From the NCBI RefSeq assembly GCF_014635185.1, contig NZ_BMCM01000007.1:62001-126000 (forward strand): 64,000 nucleotides of DNA, read 5' to 3'. This stretch comes from Microbacterium murale. Its GTDB lineage: Bacteria > Actinomycetota > Actinomycetes > Actinomycetales > Microbacteriaceae. How positions within the stretch are numbered: position 1 is the stretch's first letter; each line of letters opens with the position of its first letter. Of the stretch, positions 19,211 through 27,227 are shown one piece after another. The notes under the pieces were generated by a model that ran no database searches, was not told the DNA's origin, and saw only the letters and a program-made list of their open reading frames with translations. A program made the translations under genes and the position numbers.

Positions 19211-19819
19211 GTGACTGCCCAGACCTTCGCTCCCGAGCGGCTGAAGGCTTTCGTCGATGCCGTCGTGGCGATCGCGATGACGCTGCTGATCCTGCCGCTG
19301 CTGGAATCGGTGTCCGAAGCGGCGAACGACGGCACCAGCACCGGGGCGTTCCTCGCCGAGCACCGCGGACAGATCGTCAGCTTCCTCCTCAGCTTCGTGC
19401 TGATCGCGCTGTTCTGGATGGAGCATCATCGGCAGTACGAACGCGTTCTTCGTGTCACCTCACCGCTGCTGTTCATCAATGCCGCGTGGATGCTGACGAT
19501 CGTGTGGCTGCCGGTGCCGACGGCGATGCTCGGCCAGATGGACACCGACCCGCTGCAGGCGCTGCTGTACATCGGCACACTGACCATGACGCAGGCGGCA
19601 ACGCTCGCGGGCAAGCTGTATCTGATGCGGCATCCGACGCTCTCCGATTTCACCGCCGAGAAACTCCGGCGCGGAGCGATCGGCGACATCGCCGCGATCA
19701 TCTTGTTCTGCGTGGCATTGCCCATCGCGGCATGGGTGCATCCGATCGGCTACTTCGCTCTTCTGCTGCTCGTCTTCTCAACCCCGGTTGAGAAACTGCT
19801 CGAGCGACTGCGCAGGTAG
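19211..19819 (+). CDS. TMEM175-family (DUF1211) predicted ion channel
   Basis: 202-aa membrane protein with six hydrophobic helices. The first helix carries the family signature region RLKAFVDAVVAIAMTLLILPL; bacterial TMEM175 proteins form tetrameric, weakly K+-selective channels with the filter on this helix. The usual R...FSD motif reads FVD here. Further segments: IVSFLLSFVLIALFWMEHHRQY, LLFINAAWMLTIVWLPVPT. GTG start at 19211, divergent from tilS. Channel function is inferred from family. Confidence 0.75.
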   Translation: MTAQTFAPERLKAFVDAVVAIAMTLLILPLLESVSEAANDGTSTGAFLAEHRGQIVSFLLSFVLIALFWMEHHRQYERVLRVTSPLLFINAAWMLTIVWLPVPTAMLGQMDTDPLQALLYIGTLTMTQAATLAGKLYLMRHPTLSDFTAEKLRRGAIGDIAAIILFCVALPIAAWVHPIGYFALLLLVFSTPVEKLLERLRR

Positions 19820-19863
19820 GCTGGTTCCCGGCATCCACCCGTCTTTTCCTGAGGAGCACACGC

Positions 19864-20355
19864 ATGGGCGCACACGACGCCGTCATCGAGATCCCGCGCG
19901 GCAGCCGCGTGAAGTACGAGGTCGACCACGAGACCGGGCGAGTGCACCTCGACCGCGTGCTCTACACGACCTTCGGCTACCCGGCCGACTACGGCTATTT
20001 CGACAACACCCTCGGCGAGGACGGCGACCCGCTGGACGTGCTCGTGCTGCTCGACCAGGCACTGTTCCCCGGTGTCGTCGTCGAGGTCCGTCCCGTCGCC
20101 GTGCTGAAGATGAGCGATGAGGCCGGTGGAGACGACAAGCTCGTCGCCGTGCTGTCGAAGGACCCGCGCTGGGCGCACATCCAGGACATCGGCGACCTCG
20201 CCGAGTACACGAAGAAGGAGATCGAGCACTTCTTCGAGCACTACAAGGACCTCGAGCCCAACAAGTGGGTCAAGGTCGACGCGTGGGGTGACGCCGCCGA
20301 GGCGCAACGCATCCTCGATGAGGCGATCGTTCGCGCCGGCGAAACCGGCCACTGA
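19864..20355 (+). CDS. ppa: inorganic pyrophosphatase
   Basis: 163-aa soluble family I pyrophosphatase hydrolysing PPi to phosphate. Metal-binding residues sit in the signature DYGYFDNTLGEDGDPLDVLVLL, with the substrate-binding VKYEVDHETGRVHLDRVL before it and KDPRW...IEHFFEHYKDLEPNKWVKV after it. Length is standard. A TGAGGAGCAC ribosome site precedes the ATG at 19864, and a strong hairpin terminator follows at 20368. Actinobacteria commonly keep ppa near tilS and hpt, as here. Confidence 0.95.
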   Translation: MGAHDAVIEIPRGSRVKYEVDHETGRVHLDRVLYTTFGYPADYGYFDNTLGEDGDPLDVLVLLDQALFPGVVVEVRPVAVLKMSDEAGGDDKLVAVLSKDPRWAHIQDIGDLAEYTKKEIEHFFEHYKDLEPNKWVKVDAWGDAAEAQRILDEAIVRAGETGH

Positions 20356-20367
20356 CCCTGCAGATGT

Positions 20368-20408
20368 GAAGAAGCCCCGGTCTGCCTTTCGGCGGCCGGG
20401 GCTTCTTC
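20368..20408. terminator. rho-independent terminator, probably bidirectional
   Basis: A perfect 13-bp stem, GAAGAAGCCCCGG at 20368-20380 and CCGGGGCTTCTTC at 20396-20408, with a 15-base loop. It lies between the convergent ppa and M23 peptidase genes and can stop transcription from both sides. The U-tract is short, as is usual in high-GC actinobacteria. Confidence 0.85.
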
Positions 20409-20418
20409 GTGCTCGATC

Positions 20419-21816
20419 TCAGACGGAGACGCCGCGTGCGCCCATGAAGTCGATGGGGTTCGTGTACGCGCCCCAGATGTACACCTCGAAGTGCAGGTGG
20501 CAGCCGAATGATCCGCCCGTGTTGCCCTCGTAGGCGATGACCTGACCGGATTCGACCCACTGACCGCTGCGCACGACGATGCCGCCGTTGACGATGTGGC
20601 CGTAACCAGTGCCGACGCCGCCGCCGTGCTGGATCCGGACGTAGTTCCCGTACCCGCCATTCCATCCGGCGTAGTCGACGGTGCCGGCATTCGCGGCGAA
20701 GATCGGGGTTCCGCAGCCGTTCGCGAGGTCGACGCCGTAGTGCCAGCTGGAAGAACAGCCCTGCGATCCGCATTGCGATGAGCGTGGCCCGTAGCCGGAG
20801 CTGCGCCATCCGCCGTGCGGGCGAACCCAGCCGCCGGTTCCGCCTCCGCCACCGCCGCCTCCTCCGCCGCCGCCTCCGCCACCGTTGTTGGCAGCGGCAG
20901 CTGCGGCCGCAGCGGCAGCCTCTTCAGCGGCTTTCTTCTCGCGGGCCTTGCGCGCTTCCTCGGCGACGCGGACGCCCTCCTGGTAGTCGGCGACGGTCTT
21001 CGCCGTCGTGTCCTTGAGGGCTGCGAGCTGCGCCTCGAGCGTTGTGAGGTACGTGGTCTGCTCGTCGAGTGCGGCCTGAGCTGCCTCGGCTGCCGCCTGG
21101 GCGGCGATCATCTTCTCCTCGGCGACCTTCTGCAGCCGGTCGCGCTCGGTGCGCGCGACCTGGGCCTGGTCGCTGATCGACTGCGCGGAGTTGCGGGCCG
21201 CGACGGCATCGTCGTAGACCGACTGGTTGTACTCGAGGAGCTTGTCCATCGTGCCGAGCCGCGAGAGCAGCTGGTCGGCGTTGGCCGCTGATCCGGCGAA
21301 GAAGAGTTCGAGGGCGGTGTCGTCGCCGCCGTTGCGGTAAAGCTGCGCGGCGACCTGTCCTGCCTTAGTGGCGGACTCGTCTGCGATCTTCGCCTGCGCG
21401 TCGGCCTGCGCCTGGAGCTCATTGGCCTTCGTGATCGCGTCGAAGAACGCCTGCTGCGCGGCGTAGTACTCGTCGCCGGCCACCTTTGCCGCTGCCTGGG
21501 TCTCGGCGACCTTCTGGGTCAGCGCATTGATGAGGTTCTGGATGCGCGTGACCTCTGCGGCCTTCGCTGCCTCGTTGTTCTTCGCCTTCTGGACATCGTC
21601 CCAGCTGGGGTAAGAAGCGGCGTACGCGGCGTTGACGCCGGAGCCGATGCCGAAGGCGCTGAGCGCGGCGACGCTGAGGGCGCCGATGCCGAGAGCGTTG
21701 CGTCGGGTGAGAGTGTTCTTCTGCCAGAAGGTACGCCGCTCGGTGACGCTCGGTGCGCATCCGCACGAGTCTCCCGCTTCGAGCGCAGCATCCATCGCGG
21801 ACTGCTCGTCGTTCAC
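20419..21816 (-). CDS. M23 family peptidoglycan endopeptidase with coiled coil
   Basis: 465-aa secreted cell-wall hydrolase. A TRRNALGIGALSVAALSAFG stretch near residue 38 looks like a Tat-type signal. A long Ala/Glu/Gln coiled coil (about 70-290) is followed by an uninterrupted 15-Gly linker and the lysostaphin-type M23 domain, with zinc motifs HYGVDLANG and CHLHFEVY. The layout matches coiled-coil-regulated peptidases controlled by FtsEX-type partners in other Gram-positives (inference). The GTG at 21816 is chosen over the ATG at 21843 because GAAAGGGG sits right upstream of it. Confidence 0.85.
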   Translation of the reverse strand: MNDEQSAMDAALEAGDSCGCAPSVTERRTFWQKNTLTRRNALGIGALSVAALSAFGIGSGVNAAYAASYPSWDDVQKAKNNEAAKAAEVTRIQNLINALTQKVAETQAAAKVAGDEYYAAQQAFFDAITKANELQAQADAQAKIADESATKAGQVAAQLYRNGGDDTALELFFAGSAANADQLLSRLGTMDKLLEYNQSVYDDAVAARNSAQSISDQAQVARTERDRLQKVAEEKMIAAQAAAEAAQAALDEQTTYLTTLEAQLAALKDTTAKTVADYQEGVRVAEEARKAREKKAAEEAAAAAAAAAANNGGGGGGGGGGGGGGGTGGWVRPHGGWRSSGYGPRSSQCGSQGCSSSWHYGVDLANGCGTPIFAANAGTVDYAGWNGGYGNYVRIQHGGGVGTGYGHIVNGGIVVRSGQWVESGQVIAYEGNTGGSFGCHLHFEVYIWGAYTNPIDFMGARGVSV

Positions 21817-22025
21817 ACGGCCCCTTTCACAGGTTTCACTCATGCCACAGTAACAACATCTTTAACATCCGCAACAGCGAGTTTCGGATGTCATCACACG
21901 GCAGTTACCATCCATCGTCCTCCCGAAACGCCCGGGCGGAAGGACGGCGCGCCCTCGATTAGCGTTTTGGTCAAATCATCCTTTATGCTTGAGCGTCGGC
22001 AAGGAAGTCCCCCGGGACGCCCTTC

Positions 22026-22098
22026 GGCCCCATCGTTTAGCGGCCTAGGACGCCGCCCTTTCACGGCGGTAGCACGGGTTCGAATCCCGTTGGGGTCA
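22026..22098 (+). tRNA. tRNA-Glu (TTC)
   Basis: 73-nt cloverleaf: acceptor GGCCCCA pairs with TGGGGTC followed by discriminator A; anticodon stem-loop CCGCCCTTTCACGGCGG gives anticodon TTC; T-arm GCACGGGTTCGAATCCCGT. No CCA is encoded. First of three tRNA genes on the plus strand. Confidence 0.95.
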
Positions 22099-22124
22099 CT
22101 CCGTCCGATACAATTTAAAAGCAT

Positions 22125-22198
22125 GGCCCTGTAGCGCAGTTGGTTAGCGTGCCGCCCTGTCACGGCGGAGGTCGCGGGTTCAAGTCCCGTCAGGGTCG
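22125..22198 (+). tRNA. tRNA-Asp (GTC)
   Basis: 74-nt cloverleaf: acceptor GGCCCTG pairs with CAGGGTC followed by discriminator G; anticodon stem-loop CCGCCCTGTCACGGCGG gives GTC; T-arm CGCGGGTTCAAGTCCCGT. It starts 26 bases after tRNA-Glu and is probably co-transcribed. Confidence 0.95.
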
Positions 22199-22205
22199 CT
22201 CTAAG

Positions 22206-22240
22206 CGACGGGCCCTTTTTTCGAAGAGGGCCTTTCGTCT
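22206..22240 (+). terminator. terminator after tRNA-Glu/tRNA-Asp
   Basis: A short stem GGCCCT (22211-22216) with AGGGCC (22227-22232) encloses a T-rich loop and is followed by TTTCGTCT. It is modest in strength but well placed between tRNA-Asp and tRNA-Phe. Confidence 0.5.
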
Positions 22241-22270
22241 AGGTTGCGGCAGTTCTACGATGTGCCGCAT

Positions 22271-22343
22271 GGCTCTGTAGCTCAGTTGGTAGAGCGCACG
22301 ACTGAAAATCGTGAGGTCACGGGATCGACGCCCGTCGGAGCCA
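22271..22343 (+). tRNA. tRNA-Phe (GAA), island integration target
   Basis: 73-nt cloverleaf: acceptor GGCTCTG with CGGAGCC plus discriminator A; anticodon loop ACTGAAAAT gives GAA; T-arm CACGGGATCGACGCCCGTC. Its last 33 bases plus one further base recur exactly at 28337-28370, so this intact gene was rebuilt at one end of an integrated element. Confidence 0.95.
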
Positions 22344-22344
22344 C
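22311..22344 (+). repeat. attL: tRNA-Phe 3' end, 34-bp direct repeat copy 1
   Basis: This stretch, from GTGAGGTCACGGG in the variable/T-arm to the C after the discriminator, is identical to 28337-28370. Duplicated tRNA 3' ends are the classic footprint of tyrosine-recombinase integration. The intervening 6 kb is visibly less GC-rich than the flanks. Confidence 0.9.
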
Positions 22345-22370
22345 AGGGGTGATCATTACAGTCATCCTAG

Positions 22371-22409
22371 AAACCCTCGCCTAGCTTCTACATGGCGGGG
22401 GTTTTGCTT
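22371..22409 (+). terminator. island-borne terminator after tRNA-Phe
   Basis: An 11-bp stem, AAACCCTCGCC (22371-22381) with GGCGGGGGTTT (22394-22404, one G-T pair), followed by TGCTTT. It lies inside the island directly downstream of the rebuilt tRNA-Phe and replaces the ancestral terminator, which now stands beyond attR at 28372. Confidence 0.8.
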
Positions 22410-22528
22410 TGCCCTGGAACACCGGGATCGCGGGGCAGTACGGGATACGATCGAGGCATCACGCCGGCAAGGGTTGAGCGTCATGCTCCCCCGTCTCCGC
22501 ATCACGCATACACCGGACGGCAAGGCCT

Positions 22529-22551
22529 TGTGCCGGTTTTGTGCCGGTAAC
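22529..22551. repeat. paired TGTGCCGG repeat, left cargo edge
   Basis: TGTGCCGG at 22529-22536, a 3-bp gap and TGTGCCGGTAAC at 22540-22551, giving an 11-bp period. The same paired arrangement and orientation recurs at 28173-28195. It directly abuts the hipA stop codon. Likely integrase arm-type sites or the boundary of a cargo cassette (inference). Confidence 0.6.
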
Positions 22552-23831
22552 TACTGCGTCCATCCGCGCCCATGCGCGTAGTCGCGGATGCTGTCCACCA
22601 TCGCCGCGATGAAGGGATCCGCCCCGAGCTGCGCGCGAGCCACCTCACCGGCTGCGGAATAGGCGTCCATGATCCCATTCGTAATTTCGCGAGCGCGCTC
22701 CTCGGCGTGCTCGCGGGCGATCCCGAGTCGCACGCCAACGAGAACCACGTCCGCAATTCGAATCCGGCCCGCGCTGTACTCCCCCGCGATCGACATCGCG
22801 AGCGTGGGATTTACCCCGCCGCCCTTCACGTATGGCGCGTAGCTTCCCAGGTCATAGAGCGGCGCAAGGGTGGCGCGGTCGCGACGAAGGAGGAGGGAGT
22901 AGTTCTTCGCATGGGCATCCGTACCGAGAGATGCCACCGAGAAAACCAAAGCGTCGAAGAAGCGCGACGCATTGATTCGGCGATCTTCCGCCTCCGGTAG
23001 TGAGGCCAGGAGCCGCGTGATTTCAGCGACGCCTGGGCCCCCTTCGATCTGATATTTGTTCTCGGGCGGCACACTCAGCGCCTGGCACAGGTCTTCTTGA
23101 TGCAGGCGATGCCAGCGCGCACCTTTTAGCTCGCGGTCGTAGCGTTCCGCCACGAAGATGGCATCACCATGCTCGGTGACTTCAAGGAAGTCGCCAGCTA
23201 CGTGCATGCCGAGCTCTCGTGCGGCACCCATGGTCATGAACTCGTTGATGTGGTGATCCGAATACGGCGGGATAGCTGGTTTCAGAATGTGGGTTGTCGG
23301 AGTGGAATCCTGGGGCACCGCCCAGCGCCCGCCAGCGGTTCGGAACAGCGCGACCTTTGGCTGAGCGCCGGGGAGGCTCCAGCGCGCGTCGTCGGTGCGT
23401 TTACCCCAAGTGTCTCGGTTGCGTACGAGGTCCGTGATCATCTCCGCGAATTCGCTGTCCGGGAGTTCACGGACGTCGCCCTGGCGTTGCGCAGCGTCAT
23501 CGCTCGATTCCCCGGGCGCAAGTAGTTGCACTGCGCCTGCGGCATCGCGCCCGATGTGACTGAGGAGCGCGAAGGGGTTATTTGCGTTGGTTCGATACTC
23601 GCGAGCGATTTCTGCGAGGCGGCCAGGACTATCGGGCAGGAGGCCTTGAAGGAATGCCCGGACCGGCTTGTTCTTATGAACAGATCGCACCAGGGGCAGC
23701 GAAAGCGAGAGCGGTGTGGACTCTCTGTTGAGCCGATAGCTTTCGTCATAGGTGAACGTCAGCGAACCACCTGCGGATTGCCCAATGACACCGATGGGCG
23801 TGCCGTCGAGATAGGCAATGAGTTCACCCAT
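22551..23831 (-). CDS. hipA: HipA-type serine/threonine kinase toxin
   Basis: 426-aa toxin kinase. The N-terminal subdomain (LIAYLDGTPIGVIGQ...PLSLSLPL...VRAFLQGLLPDS) is followed by the HipA_C kinase core: SLPGAQPKVALF near 152-163, THILKPAIP near 180 with the ATP-contacting Lys, catalytic loop TDAHAKNYSLL at about 304-314 and metal-binding DLGS near 327. Family members phosphorylate a glutamyl-tRNA synthetase or another target and induce dormancy; the target here is unknown. The ATG at 23831 overlaps hipB by 8 bp, so the two are coupled. All key residues are intact. Confidence 0.88.
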   Translation of the reverse strand: MGELIAYLDGTPIGVIGQSAGGSLTFTYDESYRLNRESTPLSLSLPLVRSVHKNKPVRAFLQGLLPDSPGRLAEIAREYRTNANNPFALLSHIGRDAAGAVQLLAPGESSDDAAQRQGDVRELPDSEFAEMITDLVRNRDTWGKRTDDARWSLPGAQPKVALFRTAGGRWAVPQDSTPTTHILKPAIPPYSDHHINEFMTMGAARELGMHVAGDFLEVTEHGDAIFVAERYDRELKGARWHRLHQEDLCQALSVPPENKYQIEGGPGVAEITRLLASLPEAEDRRINASRFFDALVFSVASLGTDAHAKNYSLLLRRDRATLAPLYDLGSYAPYVKGGGVNPTLAMSIAGEYSAGRIRIADVVLVGVRLGIAREHAEERAREITNGIMDAYSAAGEVARAQLGADPFIAAMVDSIRDYAHGRGWTQ

Positions 23832-24045
23832 GCGTGCCCGCCTCGCTGACATCGACCGTAAGTCCGAGTTCGCGCAGAACGCGCATCAGGCGGAACAGGG
23901 TGACGGTGGTTGACCCGTTCTCCAACCTCACGACCCACTCACGGGTGACCCCAGCCCGGTTCGCAAGCTCGGCTTGCGAGAGCGAGAGGGCGTCACGCCG
24001 CTCGGCGACGAGCGCCCCGAAATCAGACGCAGCGCGTACTTCCAT
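23824..24045 (-). CDS. hipB: HipB-type XRE antitoxin
   Basis: 73-aa helix-turn-helix protein: FGALVAERRDALSLSQAELANRAGVTREWVVRLENG is a clear Cro/C1 (XRE) domain, followed by a short C-terminal strand segment LRELGLTVDV. HipB proteins bind and neutralise HipA and repress their own operon. The ATG at 24045 has the ribosome site AAGGGGG 5 bases upstream and is preferred over the start at 24072. Three operator-like repeats stand immediately upstream. Confidence 0.87.
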   Translation of the reverse strand: MEVRAASDFGALVAERRDALSLSQAELANRAGVTREWVVRLENGSTTVTLFRLMRVLRELGLTVDVSEAGTHG

Positions 24046-24055
24046 ATAGCCCCCT

Positions 24056-24125
24056 TGTGACTTATAACGCACAAGACTACATGCGACTTATAACGCACAC
24101 AAGGGGATGTGACTTTTAGCGCACA
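24056..24125 (-). promoter_or_regulatory. hipBA operator/promoter: three 18-bp repeats
   Basis: Three near-identical direct repeats at exact 26-bp period: 24056-24073, 24082-24099 and 24108-24125. On the hipBA strand each reads about TGTGCGTTATAAGTCACA, with TGTG and CACA arms, so each is also an imperfect palindrome. The TTATAAG inside each could be a -10 element. The first overlaps the hipB ribosome site. Autoregulation by HipB is inferred. The rest of the space to 24270 shows no gene. Confidence 0.75.
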
Positions 24126-24270
24126 CCTGCCGGTCGGGCGATGGGGATCTGTGAGAACTCTCTTTACTCATTCAAGGCCGGCCTGCAGCCGGCTTCGCGG
24201 GCAGGAGTACCGAGCTGCGGTGCGTCCGGTCCTCGCTCCGCTGCGGTCCGGGCGCTCCTCGACACCACTC

Positions 24271-25077
24271 CTACCCGCGAGCCAGGTCTACAAGCGCCGT
24301 AAGGTCGTCGACAATCTGAGTAGCGAATCTGGACTCACACAGGTGCAGCGATTGCCCGCGCGTATAGTCCTTCACTTCGCCGCTCACATCGTGCCCCACT
24401 TTACCGACGACACAGACAACAACCGCGTTGGAAGGCAGCCCCTGGATCACGCTCTTCAGATTGCGAGCGCGCTTATTCTTCTCGCTTGGAATCCAACGCA
24501 CATCTCCAGGCGGGACATCGAAACTCGCTCCGATGGCGTTCGTAATTCCCTCATCAACCTGGCCACCCACTATTAGCAAACGGCGCCCCGAGAACCAGGC
24601 AGCGCGACGGTCGCGAAGCTCGTGCGGTGTCGGAAGGTTAGGTCCAAAATGCACTGCGAGATCAGTGGGAGGGGGAGGGACGCAGCCGATGGCTGTGAAC
24701 GACTCTCCCCAGAAGGCATCCACGGTCCCCAGGACGCTCCCGGGCGTGGATAGGCCCACTCCAACGAGATCATCGATAAGAAGCTCTCGATGAGCTGATT
24801 CGCCCTGATAGGAGGAAGAAAGCTCGACATTGACGTGTAGCTCTGAATGCTCGAGGGGCTGCCGAGTGAGCAGGTCGCCGAACGTGCGATGAGCGATCCT
24901 CCTCAGTGATTGTGGAGTGCCCAGTACGCCAGTTGCATAAGCCTCTGCCAGACGATCCCAGGTTCGTGCGCCAAGTCTGACTCGACGGTCCTTGGTCCAT
25001 TCCTGAAGTCGGCTCAATCCAATTTCGTCGACGGCGCCAAATACGATGCCAGGATCAAGCACAACTACGGTGGTCAC
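24271..25077 (-). CDS. DUF2325-like partner of the island ATPase
   Basis: 268-aa protein I cannot name. The C-terminal about 95 residues (RRLLIVGGQVDEGITNAIG... to CVVGKVGHDVSGEVKDYTRGQSLHLCE) follow the DUF2325 pattern of a VGG strand, a Rossmann-like middle and a G-(V/K)-(S/G)-H loop. The N-terminus (VVVLDPGIVFGAVDEIGLSRL) vaguely recalls a PIN-like start. It begins with GTG overlapping the ATPase stop by 4 bp, so the two are made together. Family calls are by eye; a paired effector or regulator of the ATPase is inferred. Confidence 0.55.
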   Translation of the reverse strand: MTTVVVLDPGIVFGAVDEIGLSRLQEWTKDRRVRLGARTWDRLAEAYATGVLGTPQSLRRIAHRTFGDLLTRQPLEHSELHVNVELSSSYQGESAHRELLIDDLVGVGLSTPGSVLGTVDAFWGESFTAIGCVPPPPTDLAVHFGPNLPTPHELRDRRAAWFSGRRLLIVGGQVDEGITNAIGASFDVPPGDVRWIPSEKNKRARNLKSVIQGLPSNAVVVCVVGKVGHDVSGEVKDYTRGQSLHLCESRFATQIVDDLTALVDLARG

Positions 25078-26801
25078 TCGCGTCCCTTAGCGAGCCGAGC
25101 AGCAACCGCCTTCACGATATGCCGAGTATCCTCCTCTTGCGCATCGAAGAAGCCGTCCGGCCATTCGTTGAAGTCACCCCCGTCATCGAGTTCCAGAGAG
25201 CGCACCACCGTAGCTCCTGAACTCCTTTCGGCGAACAGAACTTGAGTATGCTTCGGCGTCACGCGTCCTTCCGCGATTCGACGTCTCAGCCGGGTAATCA
25301 GGTATTCGCTATGAGTCTCAACGACGAACTGTACGTCTGGCCTGGCAAAGATGAAGAAGTCAGCGAGGCGCGACTGAACGCTTGGATGCAAATGAAGCTC
25401 CGGCTGCTCAATGAGTACGAGTGAGTTTCGTTCAACTGCAAGGCAAGCAACCAAGATCGGCAGCAATTGACTCGCCCCAACTCCAATCATTGTCAGGTCT
25501 CTGTTAGCACCATTGACTCGAAGGTTGACGCCTCGCCCGAGTTTGCCCAAGTCGAGAACTTTGATCTTGTCGCCCATGCCGAAGTAATCGCACCATAGCG
25601 CAACGGCGTCCGGGAGCGTCGCCTGTACCGGCTGATCGTTCCAATCACGAAAAGCGATCTGTCGATCCTTCTCACGAGTTAGTATCTCCGCCGTCAGCTC
25701 TCCCCGTATGCCCACAGGAAGCGCCTGCACTCTCTCATCCCACGCACCCTGAACGACTCGTGGTTCTTCACGCAGTGGGCCTAGATAGCGGACACTGCTC
25801 CCGAACTCTTCTAACGCTGTCGCAAATGCGCTTAAGTGCTGGAGGCTAAGTATGTACTCCTCAGCGAGCTGACTTTCAATAACCCCACCTTCGAAGTAGA
25901 ACCTCCGACCGAATCTGTTCGACAACCCCATGTACCCGAAACCCGGACCAATAATTGCCCACTCGTCGAGGGCGCGCTTGGCGGCCACCCGGGCGATGAG
26001 GTCAGCCAGCTGCGCGCTACTAAGCGCAGAAAAGTCTCGTCTCGTCCACAGCGCGGCGACCGCGGATCGAGGGTCCGTCCCATCTGCCTTCGGGATCGTG
26101 ATCCCCAGCTCACGAAGAAACCTATTCTTCGGAACAAGTTGTGAAATCTCTTGCACGAGCTCATACGTCAGCCGCTCTTGAGCTAGTCCTTCGCTCACCA
26201 TCGCCTGCGCCTGATGCTCAACCACGCGAGGATCAACGTGACGAGCCAGGATGACAGGCGTTACGCCGAGGAACCCCACGTACATGCGATTCGGGGCACG
26301 GCGCGATTCCAGCACCTTGACTCTAAGGAATGACATATCAAAGCCAGGTTGGCGCTGCTCGAGAGCATCAATATCCGCGCCCTTCATCCGCTCCGATGTT
26401 GCCGAGAAAACGAGAACTCCACCACCATCGACGACCTCGAACGACGACGGGACCAATGTCGTCCCATCCCGAGAAGGGATCAGCGACACGACAACTTCCA
26501 CGTGAGGAGACCTCGGGGGCTCCGCCGCAACCGAAGGACCGACCTGGACTTCAAATCGCAACTCAACTGCCGACTGCCCCTCACGAACCACATCGCCTGG
26601 CTCACCCAAGCGCACAAGAGGACCGTTCATGATGAGCGGTCCTCCTCGACTCACCGATTGAGCAAGGAGCAGGACCGATTGCAACACTGATGATTTGCCT
26701 GAGCTGTTCGCCCCGGCGAGAACAGTCAGATGGGGCAGACGCATCTGCGCGCCCCCCAAAGACTTAAAGTCCGCGACACTCCATGTCAAGATCCCCGCCA
26801 T
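25074..26801 (-). CDS. AAA/SMC-like ATPase with DUF3696-type C-terminus
   Basis: 575-aa P-loop ATPase of the AAA_15/AAA_21 (OLD/RecF-like) group. Walker A GANSSGKSS is at about 30-38 after a short strand (LTVLAGANSSGKSS). Walker B LVLIEQPELHLHP is near 461 with the H-loop ETHSEYLITRLRRRI near 495. The C-terminal GGDFNEWPDGFFDAQEEDT is the DUF3696 hallmark. Homologous ATPases recur in anti-phage systems, usually beside a toxic partner. The ATG at 26801 has GGAG 6 bases upstream. The coupled downstream gene and island setting suggest a two-gene defence unit. Confidence 0.75.
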   Translation of the reverse strand: MAGILTWSVADFKSLGGAQMRLPHLTVLAGANSSGKSSVLQSVLLLAQSVSRGGPLIMNGPLVRLGEPGDVVREGQSAVELRFEVQVGPSVAAEPPRSPHVEVVVSLIPSRDGTTLVPSSFEVVDGGGVLVFSATSERMKGADIDALEQRQPGFDMSFLRVKVLESRRAPNRMYVGFLGVTPVILARHVDPRVVEHQAQAMVSEGLAQERLTYELVQEISQLVPKNRFLRELGITIPKADGTDPRSAVAALWTRRDFSALSSAQLADLIARVAAKRALDEWAIIGPGFGYMGLSNRFGRRFYFEGGVIESQLAEEYILSLQHLSAFATALEEFGSSVRYLGPLREEPRVVQGAWDERVQALPVGIRGELTAEILTREKDRQIAFRDWNDQPVQATLPDAVALWCDYFGMGDKIKVLDLGKLGRGVNLRVNGANRDLTMIGVGASQLLPILVACLAVERNSLVLIEQPELHLHPSVQSRLADFFIFARPDVQFVVETHSEYLITRLRRRIAEGRVTPKHTQVLFAERSSGATVVRSLELDDGGDFNEWPDGFFDAQEEDTRHIVKAVAARLAKGRE

Positions 26802-26807
26802 GGTCAC

Positions 26808-27227
26808 TCCAGTCAGCTCAGTGGAGGACCGCTAATATGGCCTCGAGGTTCACCCTATAGACAGCGGAGAGATGATCCCAACGGAAACAACGTCGCCTCT
26901 CGCAACTGTGAACCGCCTCAGGTTAAACCGTCCCAGATCTCTGCCCCTTCCATACGGGAAGGATTCTCAGGTGAGTGCCCCGTAGTAGGTCGTCTCGCAC
27001 TCATTGGGCCGGCCATGCCGAGGCTACCGCGGCCGTGCCGGATCGCGACAAGATGGCGCTCTACTCCCCTAGCGCAATGTTCGCAGACCACGTCGACCGA
27101 TTCGGCCAAGAATCTCATCGCAACGCATTAAGCGCGAACTTGAGCCACCTCCGGAGTCGTTGAAGGGTGCGATAAGGTCTGTCCGACCCCGGCGTTCCGG
27201 TCCATCCGCTCGAAGGCTGTCAGACTC
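26808..27227. other. 420-bp intergenic space, no supported gene
   Basis: This divergent interval separates the leftward ATPase gene from the rightward HEPN gene and must hold both promoters. A minus-strand open frame at 26918-27118 with one CxxC is not convincing. No repeat, tRNA or hairpin with a U-tract was found. Confidence 0.5.

Noticed and set aside
21961-22000. Promoter for the tRNA cluster (TTGGTC and TATGCT)
   Set aside because: The two boxes are only 11 bp apart, too close for a sigma-A-type promoter.
22345-22528. Possible integrase remnant next to attL
   Set aside because: No frame there shows R-H-R-Y motifs or any integrase-like stretch; recorded as absence rather than a pseudogene.
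24056-24125. Short CRISPR-like array
   Set aside because: Only three 18-bp units with 8-bp gaps, directly at the hipB start; operator repeats explain them and no cas gene is near.
26918-27118. 66-aa minus-strand open frame with CEHC
   Set aside because: Only one CxxC pair, no ribosome site and no resemblance to a known small protein; likely chance.
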